A DNA stretch of 64,000 nt, taken from Sarcocystis neurona (Eukaryota; Apicomplexa; Conoidasida; Eucoccidiorida; Sarcocystidae). Positions 1-14,000 of the stretch are shown here, piece after piece; the stretch's first letter is position 1, and each line of letters opens with the position of its first letter. The notes under the pieces were generated by a model. That model had not been told where the DNA came from, made no database searches, and was given only the letters and a program-made list of their open reading frames with translations. The stretch lies in the NCBI GenBank assembly GCA_000727475.1, contig KL647298.1, forward strand, positions 2,007,863 through 2,071,862, in the 5' to 3' direction. The position numbers and the translations under genes are program-made.

Positions 1-3000
1 CCGGCTCGTAATAGGTTAATGTGGGGCAAGTGCAGCAGGACTCTTCCACCTGCCAACTCCTGTTTGTATCTCATGGCCTTCTCATTTGCAGTACAGTGCC
101 TCGAGTTTATTCCTCTCACATCTGCGTATATCTCGTTCAGTCGCCTGTGCTGCTGTTGGTGCAGCCTTACAAGAACAACATACGCATACACATACATATG
201 TATCTATATACGCCCACGTACAGAGAAATGTGGAATCTGCATACTGACGTGGAACGTCCATATGGGTGGAATCCAGACGCAAGCTGCGCACACTAGCTAC
301 AGTCAATCGCCGGAGGCTCTGATGCTGTAGACGCGAAAACGCTGCAATGAAAGAGTCCAAGATGAAGCGGACCTCCAGCGTTATTTCGTCGACGGATATT
401 ACCACGCTGGCCCCTTAAATGGGAACGGATGAGGCGCTTATGTTGGGACGGAAAATCATCGTTCTTGTTGACTTTCACCGTGTCAACCAGAGTATGTCTA
501 TGCGTGTGTAACAGCCCTACATGCGTAGAGATGCGTGTGCACTTCCCCTCAAGATGGACACCACATGCACGTACAGGTGCGTACGTGTACAGGTTGGGTT
601 GCTTGTAAGCGGCGGACCTATTCTACACACACATACACACACATCTACACACAGACGCAGGCCGTAAGTCATGTATGAAGTTTTCAAGGTGGCGGAACAG
701 GAGGAGTGTTTCGCTGCTGGGAACGTAGTACGTGAATCAACATTAATGTCTACTTGCATACATATTAAAGTTCACTCACACCCGGAGCTTTTACATTGCT
801 CGGACGTGGCTCTGCCAGACTGCAGTCCGCAGCTGTCAACACTGCAGAAGACTGTTCCGCTCGACAAGCAGAGCTCCCCACGTTATTGCAGCTTGCACAA
901 AACGAGTTTGTACTGGAAATACAAGGCTTCGTCATAGATGGAACTACTAGGGGAGATTTCGTCACGGCTTATATTTCGTGTGGAGAAGAGAGTTATCCAC
1001 ATGACCGACACAGTTGCAATTGCAAACCAGCATGTCCGCCTGCGTATCCACGTCTTCCCTACTTGTGTGCGTTGGGGCCATCAGTGGCATCAGATCACGC
1101 GCTGGTATAGACATTTGGGACACAACTGTTGTGCATATGTGTCTTTATTCTTCAGTGAGTTGTGCATATATTCATTACGCTCCCCACCGTAGGACGTAGC
1201 TGTATAAAGGCGCGCCGGTACGCAAAGATCTACATTTGTATCTGCCTATAAATAGATATATATAGAGACCGTGCGTCACGATCAATTCTTACGCCGGTGG
1301 CCGTAACCACAGACGTGTGTGCATGTGTAAATAGGTACACGTGTATACATATATAAATAAACGACGTTGGTTTGCTGTGCACGTGTTCCTCAACGAAGTT
1401 TTGTTGTGCACAAAGTGTATTCATGCAACTTCAACAGTAGCTCCACTCGTCCGCGTAAACGAAACGGTGCGCATCCCTGCGTGCAGTTACTCGCTACACA
1501 GCCGCGTGATCCAACAAAGCTTAATTGTAGCCTAGGTCTTTTCCATCCTTCTTTCCTGAACTTCTGCACTAGGCTCTGTGCTCCCACGCAACTATGTTGT
1601 GCGGTGTACTGGCTACACCGAATTGCACCTAACTAGGAAAAAGTTGACACTTCACCTGTGGTGAAGCCCTGAAGCCTTGTTCTTCTCTAGAGCGATTCCG
1701 GTTGCAACTCTTATTGGCAGTTTGACAGAAGCGCGTACACGCGATATTGACAGTCACCGACAACAAATTTTCAATCACGTCCTACTCAACTTCTTTTTTA
1801 CCCGCTTTGCCTCGTCTGCACCGTCACGTGGACTTTGCTGCCCGCTCGAGTACACGTGTGTCGCGTGGCTTCTGTTATGGTCGTCTTCTTGGCGCAACAT
1901 CTTATCGTTCATATTGATTAGGAAGAAGTGTGTGCCTGGCTTAGCTGCAGTAGAAATGTAGTGTGACTACTTCTGTCGTCTTCGTGTTTCCACGGATGGT
2001 CATCGGGAGTTAGTCACAACTACACTGCAGATATTAGCTTTAAATTTATCTGTGCGTATGCACTAACATATATAAAAATGTCACACTATTTTACATTACA
2101 GAAATTAGATAGAAATTTAGCTATAGACATGTATATGTGTGTATACAAGTGTCACCCTCCCTGTGTTTCTAAACATGTAGGGATGTACAAACACATGTAC
2201 CTATACATGAATATACAGATACATGTGCTCAAAACTACTGCGTGAGGTTTGCAAATAAACAACGCATACCTGCCAGATCTGTATACACATGCACTTTGCT
2301 TTGGGGAATGTAAGTCATACAGACAAAACGTCTTTTCTTGTCTCCGGACTATTCCGAAGGAGCAGCTCAAGTTGGTGTCTTTATATAGCTTCAGGACACA
2401 CGACGTTCAGTTTCCTTTTTTGTCGACGTGCTCCCGGTTTTCGCGTGTGTCACCATGTTACCATTCGGCGGGGCTCTTCTTTATATGAGCTACCATTCGA
2501 GCTTTCTCACCCTTCCATTGCCTTTCGCCACGTCTTCTTCGCAGGTCGCACCCGCTGACCTTTCTTTTCCCTACGCCCGCTTCTTTACTAGAATACAATC
2601 GTAAGCACTTCTACAGAAGCTCCTAGTAAGTCGTGAAAGTGCACAGCTGTCGTGCACGTGTTGCTTCTTTGCCCTTTTTGTTGTACGTAGAAGTATTTCA
2701 TCGTGTATGTATCCCCCTGGTCCTTCCTTTCCTTCCATGGCGTGCTACAGAGCTTTTCTCCTTCTTCCTCAGCTTCTCTTCGCCATTCATGTCGTTGCTG
2801 TTACAGCTGTCCCCGTGTCCGCCTTGCCACACCTCTGTCCGCTCACCTCCCCCTCTACGGCTCTCTGTATACGACACAATACAACACACGCCTCTTTGGT
2901 CCCCCTCCCCGGTGTTATTACCTTCAGTCTCTGAGCATCTTCGGATCCTCCACGCGCTCCTGCCGTGCTGCATGCGCATACTTCGTGTTTCCTCCTCGAT

Positions 3001-6000
3001 TGCCCGTTTGTGAATCTACACTGTGGACGGCGCTCCTTCCCTGACGCGCGCCCCTGGCACGTTCTCGTATCCGTGGTGCAGCTGTTGGTGCTCCTGCGCC
3101 GCTGCCGAACAGACAACAACGAGCATGCCTGTTGGTGATTGCCTGCAATGCCTGCTTAGCGTCGGGAGACGGAATCACACCGCACCTACCATGTTTTCCC
3201 AGGAAACGTGACCTGCCGCAAAAACTGCGTGCTGTAGAGGAGTCATCATCTGCTCGCACACAACAAACAAGTTGTGCCACCAACACGGCAAGAGCTCTGC
3301 AGGCAGACACTCCAAAGTACACGGAACTCCCGTGGCCGGATCGCCCTTCCGGTGGTGAGGAGTGCTGGCGCTAGTAGCAGCTGCTCGGTGCTGATTCTCG
3401 ACAGTGTGTGTTGCTGCTGCTGCTGCGGCTCCTCCCGTGTGTCGCTCGTTGTAGGTCCTTCTTGTGCTGCAGCAGCTGCTGCTGGGGGCTACTACTGGGG
3501 GACGCTCCTGCGCGTCTTTTCAGACACTCCTCTTCCTGCGGCGACGCTGCTCTTGCCCCTGTTCCCGTTCTCTGCTCACGTGGCGGACCTGCTAATGTTC
3601 CTCCACCTTCTGGGGTGCGTGCTGCTGCCTGTGGTACTCTGTGTGGCTGCTGCAGAGAGGCGCTGGGGTTCACTCAAGCAGCAGCTGCTGCTGTTTCTGC
3701 GTGGCTCGTAGGGATCATAGGGGGATCCCTATGAGTATGCTCTTAACCAGGAATGGCCCACTGGACGCGTCCCTCTCCCTGTTGTTGTTGGTCTTCCTTC
3801 GATGCTGGAGCTACTTTGTTTGTTGCGGCTCGCGTTGCCAGTCGCCCTCAGAGCAGTGTTCCTCTGTGTGGCGGCCGCTTGCTGCGCACCTGCTGCCCTG
3901 CGGCGTGCGACTTTTGAGCCGCTGCTTCCCCAGCAGATGCACGTTCACAGAGTACTGATCCGCTGTGTCTAACGAACGTGAGAAAGTTCGTGCAACAGCT
4001 TGTGGTACCAAGCTGCAGCTACTGACGTGCCCCTCTCGCTCTCTGTACACTGGTGCTACTGCTGCTGTTACGTTGCTGCTGCTGGTGCTGGTGGGCTGCT
4101 GCTACGGTGCGGCTCCTGCTGCGCGAACGCCTGCGAGTCCTACCACTGCTGCTGCTGCTGCTGCACAACGCTCGACATCCTGATCGTCGTCCACTCTCCA
4201 CCGCCAGGAACACTTCCACCGCCCCCGGCTTCATCCAGAACGCTGCTGCTGTTGCTGCGTCGTTGCTTTTGCTGGTGCCCGTGAGAGTCCTGCTCTGCAA
4301 CTCTGCTGCTTGAGCTGCTACTCTTGCAACTGCGCGCGACGCTTGTTGCTGTCATTGCCTGTGCTGCCGTTGCGGCTGAGGTAGCCGCGTTATATTCGTG
4401 GATTTGCTGCACCGCTTACTGCTGCAGTCCGTCTGCTGCGGCACACACGAGTAAGTTGCATCCTCGCTCTCCCCGCCTCCACAGCACTGGGGGGTAATGA
4501 GCTCGTCTTTGTTGCGGCTAATGTTCCCGCCGCCCCTGATGCTGTGTTGCTCCTCTCTTGTATATGCCGCGTGCTGCTACTATTGCTGCGACACTGTAGG
4601 AGCAGCTGTGTCCCAGCAGCTGCGTACCTTCCTCCTTGTGTGCTGCTAGTGTTGCGCCCGTTGTTTCTTCTACAGCGGAGTTTTGCTTCGACTGCATCCG
4701 CTCTTCTCCTTTACGGGTTTCTCCGCGCCTTTGTGTGTCTTCCTTTCTCGATGTGCTGGTGCAGCCGCTGGCAGTTGTAGAGGGGGTCGTAAACCGCCTG
4801 CTACGTCTCGTAATGAGAAGAGGACTTTAGTGGCACTTGCATTGTCCTTCCTTTTTTGCCGTGCACTTTGTTCCTCTGGCTTTTTGTCCGCTTCTTTTTC
4901 CGTTCTCACTTGAATGTTCTGCGGCTCTTCACATGCCCCCCCGTCTCCCTTTGTGGTGCACCACTACCTCCACCGTCGGAGAAAAGAAGGCTAGCGTGGA
5001 ACGCTCCCTTTCTGTCTCTCCGTAAGATATCTGGCAGGTTTCTTCTCACTTCTTCATGCTTTTCTTCTATCTACACGTCTGTTGTCCTTCGTTTTTGGCC
5101 CCGTGACGCTTGTATCGCTGCCTCCCGTATTCGATTAAATGTATGTATCCATATTTGCCACCACCTTTCTTCCTCCTCCTCGCCTCCCGTGTTATGTCCT
5201 TTGTCTTCTATTTTGTCTCTCCTGCGTCGTCCCCTCCTTCCCGTCTTCTTTTGCCTTGCCACGCGACCTCGTTGAGGGCAATCGTCACCACTGCAGGTCA
5301 GGTGTACCTTGTTCAGAAGCGTTTTCATCGTTTCCATTGCGCATCTTCTGCCAGTTTTCCCGTTTCCCAGTTATTCACTTACTCTATCCGTCCACCTTAC
5401 CTCCCTGGCTGCCGACGTTGCAACTGCTCTACGCTTTGTCAGCGAAAGGAGTCACACACATACGTTCTGTCGCTGCTTGAGAGACACTTTTCTTTTGCAT
5501 AGATTTACCAAGATCCTCTCTTTCTTGCTGCCGGTGCAGCACATGTCTGAGGGCCTTCCCGCGCTCGCTAGTAATCCGTCTGCTATTCCCTGTACTCTCC
5601 TCTATCGCACACCTGGCGCTGCTACTCCTGCAGGCGTGCTGCCGGTGCTGCACACCGTATGTAGAGGTCCTCGTTGTTGAGTATCCATGCCCCTGCCGTG
5701 CCGTGCGTTTTCGTAGCCGTGCGGCCAACGTCCCACGTCGCTGCTTTGGCACTGGATGTACTACCTTTGTCTGCTGCTGCAGCTGACATCTCCGTCGTGC
5801 TGCGGGACAACCGCTGTCTTGGCTGAAGCACTGCCTCTGCTGCCCCGGCCGATACAAAAAAACCCTCGTGAGCCAATCACCACGCCTGCCGCTTCACGCT
5901 GCACCTCTTCCTTCTGGTACGCAGCTGCTGCTGTGGCGTCGCAGTTGGTCGTGAAGCACCGTGTTGCTGCCCCAAACTATTTGCTACCTACAAGAGCCGC

Positions 6001-7238
6001 GAACATGCGTTGAAGCAACAGCAGCAGCAGCAACGACGGTCCCGCGACGACGTTGTGGCAGCCTCTGCGGCTGCTGCCGTCGCCCCACGCGTGTCCATCC
6101 CACAAGGGTTCGTACGAAAGCAGCTGCAGCAGAAGCGGTGCCAGGAGCAACAACAGCAGCAGAAAGAAGCGCAGGCAGGGCAGCGCCAGCAGCAGCCCGT
6201 CAGCGGCACGCTGCCCCTGCATCAACGGCAGAGAAGCCCGAACACCAGGGCTATCTAGCAGCTCCGGCCGTCGCCTGCAGCCGCAGCAACTTCAGGACAG
6301 CAGCAGGTGGAGGAGCAGCGCTCGAGTGAGCGCAAATAGCAGTTATGAGAAGGCCCACCGTGGGGAGTCGAACAACTGTCGCGTAGCTGACAGCAGCAGC
6401 AGCAGGTCAAGTATAACACTACAAGAAGACACTGCAGCGCCGATGCTACGGCCACGTAGGAGGTAGCTGCCTTGACTGCTGGCCTTACTACGGGGTGCCC
6501 GAAGGCTGCTGCTCTGGGGCGGCGCGGCAGTCCGTCGTCCGCAGCTGGGAAGGCAGGCACCGGTGCCGTTGGTGACTGCGTTGTAGGCAAAGTCGCAGCA
6601 AGAGCAGGAACTGCAGGAACAGCAACAACAGCAGCTGGTCCCCCCAAAGAAGCAGCAGAGAAACGGCAGCTGACCACCCCACAAAAGCAGCACAGGTGTT
6701 TTAGTGCTGTTCTTCTCTGGCGTGCAACTGCAGCAGAGTGAGGCAGAGAACTAGGGATTCTTCTGCGGCAGCAAGGAACGGTGCAGCACTGCGGGGGCAG
6801 TGGTGCTGCTGGTAACCTTCCTGTCGCACGCACACGTGCGAGGCAAAACGCCGTTTCTCTCAGTAGCAGGACAGAGAGCCCTGGGAGCGGCAGAGGAAGC
6901 GACAGCTGCAGTACGCCGAGCAGCAGCTGCAGCAGCAACCCCACATGACGCACCAGCCTGAGAACGGCCTTTCCAGCTGCATCAGATGTAGCAGACCGAA
7001 CACCAGCGGCAGAAGTCCAGCATCTAAGTTATGAAAGCAGGCGCCGCAGTTGCAGGAAGTCAAACAAGACGCACGGAGGAGACAGCGCCAGAAGCAGCAG
7101 CAGGAGTGGGAAGAGCCTGCCAGCAACTGCAGCAGGCGCGGCGGTGTAAGGTGGACAGCAGCAGCAGCAGCAACACGACGCGCGGCACAAGCCGTAGGGC
7201 GCGAAGAGTGCGGCAGAGAAGACAAAAGCAGCAGCAGG
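1..7238. other. Unassigned 5' region; CTG-rich block
   Basis: No conserved protein domain is recognised on either strand. About 1-2,600 is mixed sequence with TG/TA microsatellites; 2,640-3,060 and 4,840-5,350 are pyrimidine-rich on the plus strand; 3,370-4,700 and 5,590-5,850 carry dense plus-strand CTG tracts, switching to CAG at about 6,010. The CTG-then-CAG polarity resembles intron followed by exon in the genes downstream, so a 5' exon or UTR of the CS-domain gene could lie here. Short open frames (for example around 796-1,000) were not convincing. Confidence 0.5.
6897..7015 (+). repeat. Direct repeat, copy 1 (flanks CS exon 1)
   Basis: Shares with 8216-8335 the string CAGCAACCCCACATGAC, a preceding GACAGCTGCAG-type block and a following GATGTAGCAG..CGAACA..CAGC block. 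Divergent but collinear over about 120 bp. Confidence 0.65.
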
Positions 7239-8063
7239 ATGACGGACTTCTCGACGCGTTGCCCGCCTTCTGCCAAGGGCAGCCAGGACGACTGCGGGAT
7301 CCTCCCGCGGCAGGGTTGCAGCAGCAACAGCGTTAACAGTAGATGGACGAGCAACGCGAGTAGCAGGAAGCACACGACCAGCTGTCCACCTTCTTCTCCG
7401 CGTCCTTCTGTGGAACCCGCGATATCCGCACGCGTGCGCAGGGCAAGAGAATGTTGCGCGCTGTCGAAAACAGCCCTGTCCATCGCTGTCTTGGGTATGC
7501 TGCTATGGACGGTCCGGCTGCCACCGCGTGCTGCCTTCTGCCTTTCGTTTTCTGCGAACTCGGCAGCTCCAGGACGAGAAGGAGAAGGTCGTGCGGCGGG
7601 CGCCGGTGCCACCGCAGCTGCAAGAGACGGCGGAGAAGCAGGGGCAGCAGGACGCAACGCGTTGCCCTGTTTAACGCTTGCCGCATGCCGCACAGAGACT
7701 GATGCGCTGCTGCTGCTGCAGCAACACACAGCAGGCGGAGGAGAGCAGCAGCAGCAGCAGACGAACCCCTCGACAGGGGGGGACATGCTGCAGCAGAAGC
7801 AGCAGCAGGGCACGGCGGCAAAAGAAGCGTCGCAGCAGCACGAGCTGCATCGCGGACAGGAGCAGCAGCCGCGAGACGGCCTCGACGCGTACGTCGAACT
7901 GGCGCTCAGACGGGGATGGTGGGCAGCAGCAAGGGAAGTGATACTGGCCTCGCACCGAGCTGGCGTTGACGTTTCTTCTGTAGTGAGACGGACGGTGCAA
8001 GAAATACGGGACGAACTGGACGAGACTGTGCGGCTCCTCGACAAGCGTCACTACGAAATTCAG
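7239..8063 (+). CDS. CS-domain gene, exon 1 (low-complexity N-terminus and hydrophobic segment)
   Basis: The frame is open from about 7050, and the first ATG in it is at 7239. A second ATG at 7497 lies inside the hydrophobic run TALSIAVLGMLLWTV, which follows a basic stretch (RVRRAR) and so resembles a long signal or signal-anchor sequence. Gln-, Ala- and Gly-rich sequence follows. The last 60 residues are not low-complexity (LALRRGWWAAAREVILASHR, then a likely helix ending LLDKRHYEIQ), which supports real coding. The donor is CAG/GTGTAG after 8063, phase 0, joining to the TGG at 9656. An upstream coding exon cannot be excluded. Confidence 0.7.
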
Positions 8064-11000
8064 GTGTAGGTACACCGCAGAACAGCCCCGTGCTGCGCGA
8101 CTGTGTGTACGGTGGCTGCCACACAAGTCAACACCTTTCCGTCAGGGGAGAAAGGCAGTCGAGAGCAGCACGTTGACTTGAAGAAAAACGAGTCACGTAG
8201 GAGACAGAGAGTGAGCGCCAGCTGCAGGACGCACAGCAGCAGCAGCAACCCCACATGACACAGCAGCCGCTGAGCAGACCAGCACCTCACCAGCAGAAGA
8301 GATGTAGCAGCGCGAACAGCAGCAGCGACGGACAGACCTAGGCCCAGCGAGGCTGTAGACGTGCCATGCGGCTGCACATTGACCAGGACTGTGTGTAGCG
8401 GCCGACTGCGGAGCGGAAAGCCAGAGGAACGCAGCTAGTCGCCTTTGTAACGGTTGCCTCGAGTGTACGTACACCCCAAGACTCCTCTCGCTTCTGCGTG
8501 AAAAAGGCACTGTGGCTCCACGCCGCCGCTGCAGTGGCCACTGCGCAGCAGCAAAGGGAGAAAGCCAGCAGCTTCTACGATTGCGGAAGGACTGCCTTAA
8601 TATTCTTCGACCGCACACAGAGCATTTCGACTTCTTGTCGCCCTCTGCATTTCTGCATGCCCCCCGTGTGGGTCGTACGTGCTCCGCTTCTTCCGCTTCT
8701 CGACGGGGCGCCCTGTCTGCATGTATCCCCCTACGTGTATCCACCCGTGTGTTGTAAGGGACAAGTTTTTATCTGTGTCTGCCTATTTCGTAGCTTTATA
8801 TACAAGCCACAAGCAAGCCTACGAAATGTCTCTACAAGTGTCGTATATATGTCAATATACAGAGGATTTATGTGGATAAGCACGCGGTCAAATAGTCGTC
8901 GGCACCGGTAGTAGGAGAAGTAGATGCGCGAGTCTCACGTACCGATTCTTCTGCGTTTCTACATCGTTTTGCTTGTATACGCACGTTTTTGAAGAATATA
9001 TATATATGTGTATTCACGGGTCCACATGTTGTCCATCGACCGTATATATATATATATATGTTAGGCGTCCACGAATAACACATATATATATATGTATAAA
9101 ATAGACATGGCTTCGTACCGATCCGTATAGTTTCACGTCGACGTCGTTCATATATTGCGTATATATGCCCTTATCATCTGGACGTCCACACATATCATAT
9201 ATATGGTCCGTATATTTCCAAGTAGATCTCCGTACCTATACAAAGATGCCCTCTTCATGTGTTTATATAACGATGCCCTCTTCATGTGTATATATAAGAA
9301 TGCCCTCTTCATGTAGACGTGCATATTCTATATGTGTGATATATGTGGTCCGTATATTTTCGTCTGGATCTCCGTATTATATATGTAAGGATGCCCTCAA
9401 CATGTAGGCGTCCATATCCTATATATGATATGTGGTCCGTCTGCTTTCAGGAAGATGTCCCTCTTATACATATAAGGAGGCCCTCTTCATGTAGACGTCC
9501 ATATTGTATATATGTGATCAAGTCGATAAATTCCTGTGTAGAGAGGAAGGTATCTGTGTATGTGTTTTCGCCCGTGTGCGTGAGTATGGATGTTTTAACG
9601 GGGAAGCATGCGCGTGGCTAACATGCATGCGTGCAGCGTCCCTCCTGCTTTTCAGTGGGCACAGTCACCCGAAGAGATTTTCCTGAACGTGAAGTTCGCG
9701 TACCGCTGGAGCAGCCCAGGTGAGGAGGCTTCTTTTTCTGCTGCAGCAGCGGCCGCAGCAACGAGAAGAGGAAACAACTGCTACAGCAACAATCGTTGAG
9801 AGGCGACCGCAGCAGAAGGCGGCAGCAGCACAGAGCAGGGGAGCAGCAGGAAGCGGCAGGAAGGACCCACCGCAGCGGTCGACCCCTCAGCAGCAGCTGA
9901 GCGAACAGTAGACGACACGCGTGTGCTCGGGTGCCAGAGCAGCAGGAGAACAGCAGGGACCACTGGCTGCGGGAGACAGAAGAAAGGCAGCTGCTGCTGC
10001 AGGCACCGTCAAGCAGCAGCAGCAGGAGAGAAAGGCCGGTACAGGGAAGCCGCAGCCGCACCTCCGGCTGGTATTGAGCAGCAGAAGCAGCGGTCCAGCT
10101 GCCGCCAGCGAAGCAGAGCGGCAGGAGCAGCAACGTAGACAGCGTCCTCCTCAAGAGGAGGAGCAGCAGCAGAGGCGTCGCTGCCGCAGCAACCACACGC
10201 AGTCCATCGGGCCGTCGAGAAGCGCTGCCTGAAGCTTGGAGCGTCAATGGGGAACTCGCACGAAAAGGAAGAAAAGACGAAAGGAAGAGAGAGACACGCA
10301 TGCAGCAGAGGTCGCTGGGTAAAGCGCGCGGCAGCAGGTGTCGTGAGGCAGCAGCAGACCCCCACCAGAGCTCCTCTCGTGTTTCCCGTGGTCGATCTCT
10401 TCCCCCTCTCTGGGCCGCCGGTTTTGCTGTTGCGCCTCTTCTTGTTGGCTAGCTGCGCTGCAGCACGGTCGTAAAGAAAGTGGGCGTGTGCCGGCGCCCT
10501 CGTGCTGCTGCATCGATTTTGACAAGGAGACAGCAGAAGCGTCCCTGACGGGGTCGTCTGTGTCATCTACGCTTCTTGTGTGGGGCTGCAGCAGGAGTGG
10601 CAGAACCACGTCTGCATGCGCTGTTGAACTGGCTGTCTTGGCGCGCGTGCTGTGTTATGCAGGGGCTCTCTCTGTTAGCGACCCGTCCTTCCACAGCGAG
10701 GCGCGACGCTTCTCCTTCTCTGGCGTGGGACTTCACTCCGGCGTTCAAAAGAAATATAGTCTCACGCTGTCCCTCTACAGCGAAATCGATCCAGATGTGA
10801 GCTTCCAACCTCTCCCACAGATATACGTGTACGTATCTCTTCGCCTCTGTGTATGTACATACACACACACACACGTATTTCTGTCGATATGGATCCCTAC
10901 GAATACATACGTATGTGTATGTGTACATATCTATGCCCCGGTATATATGTATATATATACGTATGTGTATATGAGTATGTGCCTGTGGATAATGTATATG

Positions 11001-14000
11001 TGTAGTTGCCTATACCTACACCCATACATGTGTGTAGGTTTGTTAGCGTGTGGATCCGAGTGTGTACGTAGGTATACATGTGTGGAACCCCGGTGATGGG
11101 AAGGCGAGGGAACTTCTCGTCGTCACGCGTAGCTGTCTGTAAATATCCGCATCCGACTTCGTTCAAGAATTTGTGTGGACTTCTTGTGTGGGGCAGTGTG
11201 TGTTGTGCTAGGCGTCCATAGAATATGTCCAGACAGCTACAACGCTGTTTATGGACGTAGATATTTGGCTGACGAGCAGAAGGAGAGTCAGGTGCTACTA
11301 TTGTGTATAGATGCATCTATATCATTCTACATATATATGTATGTGTATATATGTGTTATGTGTATACGCGCGTATATGTCTCTCTCATATGTATATATAT
11401 GTACATATACGTCGGTGTGCCTCTATTATGTGTGCACACGCGTATGTATTTCTTCTCTTTCTTCCAAATATATATAGGTATGTGGGCGTCTAGTTTGTGG
11501 ACGTGTATCTGTGCGTTTGGCCTTTTCGCATACATTGTATGTATGTATATAATGTATGTACATGCAGACACTGCTTAGTGGTGTCCAAGGGCGGGGTGTA
11601 GACGTCTGGACTGCACTTGACGTGAAGAAGAAGTATGGGCGTGTAGGTAATCGGGACACGTTACTGCATCATGCTCATGTGGATGCATGCGTGAATAGGT
11701 CTTGCCCTCTATTTACATCCCGTATATGTGCGTATGTTCCACCGTAAGACGGCAGTAGAGACACGGCACCCGGGGACGACGGCACACACCTCGTCGGGGT
11801 GATACGACCGCAGTGTAAGCAGCATCTGTTGCATGCGCATGCGGCTAGACGTCCGTGTGTAGTCGCTAGCACTACGTCTCCTTCGCTGCCCTCCCCCCCT
11901 CTCTTCCTCTCACTTGTCCTCTCCTCCGTCCTCCCTCTCTTCTCCTCGTCTCTCGTCGCTCACTTTCTGAGTCTCCGTCTCCGTATCTCCGTCCCCGTCT
12001 CTGTCTTTGTGTCTCCGTCTCCGTGTGTCTTCGTGTCTCTGTCTCTGTGTCCCGTCTCTGTCTATGTGTCTTCGTGTCTGTCCCCGTCTCTCTGTCCCCA
12101 TCTCCGTATCTCCGTGTCTCCGTCTTCGTCCCCGTCTCTCTGTCCCCGTCTCCGTATCTCCGTCCCCGTCTCGGCGTCTCCGCCTCCGTATCTCCGTCCC
12201 CGTCTCGGCGTCTCCGCCTCCGTATCTCCGTCCCCGTCTCCGTATCTCCGTCCCCGTCTCCGTGTCTCCGTCTCCGTATCTCCGTCTCTGTATCTCCATC
12301 TCCGTCTCTGTGTCTGTCTTCCACTTCCCCTTTCTCTTCTTCTCTGTGTCTCCGTGTTGCCACTGTGCGTTTGTGTGTACTATTTGTGTAGCTCTTTCGG
12401 CCTCTCAGCCGCTTTTTCCCCTCCTGCTGTCTGTGAGGGTGTCGAGGAAGGCGACGTGCGTGGCATATCTGCAGAGCGAAAGAGAGGTTTCGTGGAGAGA
12501 GAAAAAGTGTTTCCCCCTCTTCCTCTCCGTCTCGGGTGACGCTGTTTTAGATGAGAGAGCGGCCGCCCACAGGCATCGCACCACACGCGTGTACTTGTAT
12601 ACGGAGATATGTAGCACATGGACGCATAACGTGGGGTGAGTATTTCTGTGGCCGGAACGAGCAGGAACGCGGCTGTCCGTGCATTATAAGGTTGCAGCGA
12701 CGTTCTGGGCGGATGCGCGCGCGTGGTGCTTTTATCTTGAACGCGAGGGTCTTTGCTGCCGCGGTCGTGTCAGTCCCCGTTTCCGTCTCTCGGCCGAGGG
12801 GGGACACCTGAGTTATACGCTGCAGCCCCACGACTCCTGTTGGGATAAGGCTGCTCTTTCCGTCCGTTGCTGCTGGCGCTGCTGCTGCTGTTTCACCGTC
12901 TGCGCCCTGCAAACGGTGCTGCTGCTGTGAGTGTGGGGGGCGGGGGATGGTGCTGCTGATTCGCTGCGTCCGCTTTGCTCCTGCTGCTGCTCTTCTGCAG
13001 CACCACCGGTCCTCAGCAGCGACAGCAGCAGCAGCAGCAACGCTCTCTTGCATCTGCTGTGCTTGGTGCTGCGCCGGCTCCGGATTCTCATTTGAGCCGC
13101 TGTTGCTGACGTGCTAGTGTTGCTGTACCATCGCCGCCCACGCCGTGCTGCTGCCGGTGTTGCTGTGGGGTGGCTGTGTCGTCCTGCAGGCTACGAAGTA
13201 CAGCTTCGCGTCTCTGGGACGGGTAGTGTAAGTGGCGGACAGCAGCGACAGCCGCCCACATCTGCAGGGCCGCGAGAGTGCTGCGCCTTTGGCGCCGCTT
13301 TGCGCCTGTCTCCGCATGTGTCTGTTGCCAGTCGCTGTCGTGAAAAACTTGAGGAGGCTTCGTTTCGTGTCTGAGCTCCTGAAAGTCCTGTCTTGTTGGC
13401 AGTCAGCGGGTCTTGAGGACGAGGCATGCATGCGCGCAAACACACACGCCAGGGAGGGACGTATCTGCAGCAACTGGTCATGGCGAGAAACAGCCGGCCT
13501 CTCCGTTATTCGTACTTGCAGGTGCTTGTGTCTCGGCTTGTTCAGGCTCGCACGAATATACTTTTACCGCGTGGAGGAGGGGACAGTTCTATTTCACAGC
13601 AGACCTATTCGTATGAGTGTGTTTTATGTGACGTGATTATCACACATGTTGTGTGGCTCTGCGCGTATTCGCATGCACCTTATAACTATGTACACGTGTA
13701 CTTATCTGCTGATTCGCATGCCTGGGTCCTTACACCGATTTATCCATCTACGCTAGACATGTAAATCCCTCCGGGTGCGCATGCATGTGCGTCCCTCTGC
13801 ATGTATGCATATATATGTGGAGACCGTGGGGGGTACGTATGTAGTAGAATCACCTCCTAATCCTCTCTACGTGTGTGCCTCTGTGTGGGAGGATGTCATT
13901 ACGTCATCAATCAACGTGCATATGAATGCTTCTACCTACGTATGTATATGTACAGAGCTTTTGGTTTTCCCCGTACGAGAGTCATGAATCATAGTCCTAT

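Noticed and set aside
796..1110. Open frame with protein-like stretch (LPTLLQLAQNEFVLEIQGFV)
   Set aside because: No recognisable family, no convincing splice partners on either side, and it is short; could be chance.
9606..9636. GCATGCATGC motif resembling the coccidian TGCATGC promoter element
   Set aside because: The motif recurs in TG/CA-rich DNA throughout the window and here is next to an intron acceptor, so position gives no support.
9637..9655. Alternative acceptor GTGCAG at 9631-9636 for CS exon 2
   Set aside because: It gives the wrong phase after exon 1; the pyrimidine-rich CCTGCTTTTCAG at 9644-9655 fits phase 0 and starts the CS domain at TGG.
9618..10301. 227-codon minus-strand frame rich in Leu and Ser
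   Set aside because: It is the antisense of CS exon 2 plus CAG tracts; CTG repeats read as poly-Leu explain it.
11872..12539. Long frames on both strands with Arg-Arg-Asp-Gly or Ser-Pro-Cys-Leu repeats
   Set aside because: They are simply translations of the polypyrimidine satellite in CS intron 3.
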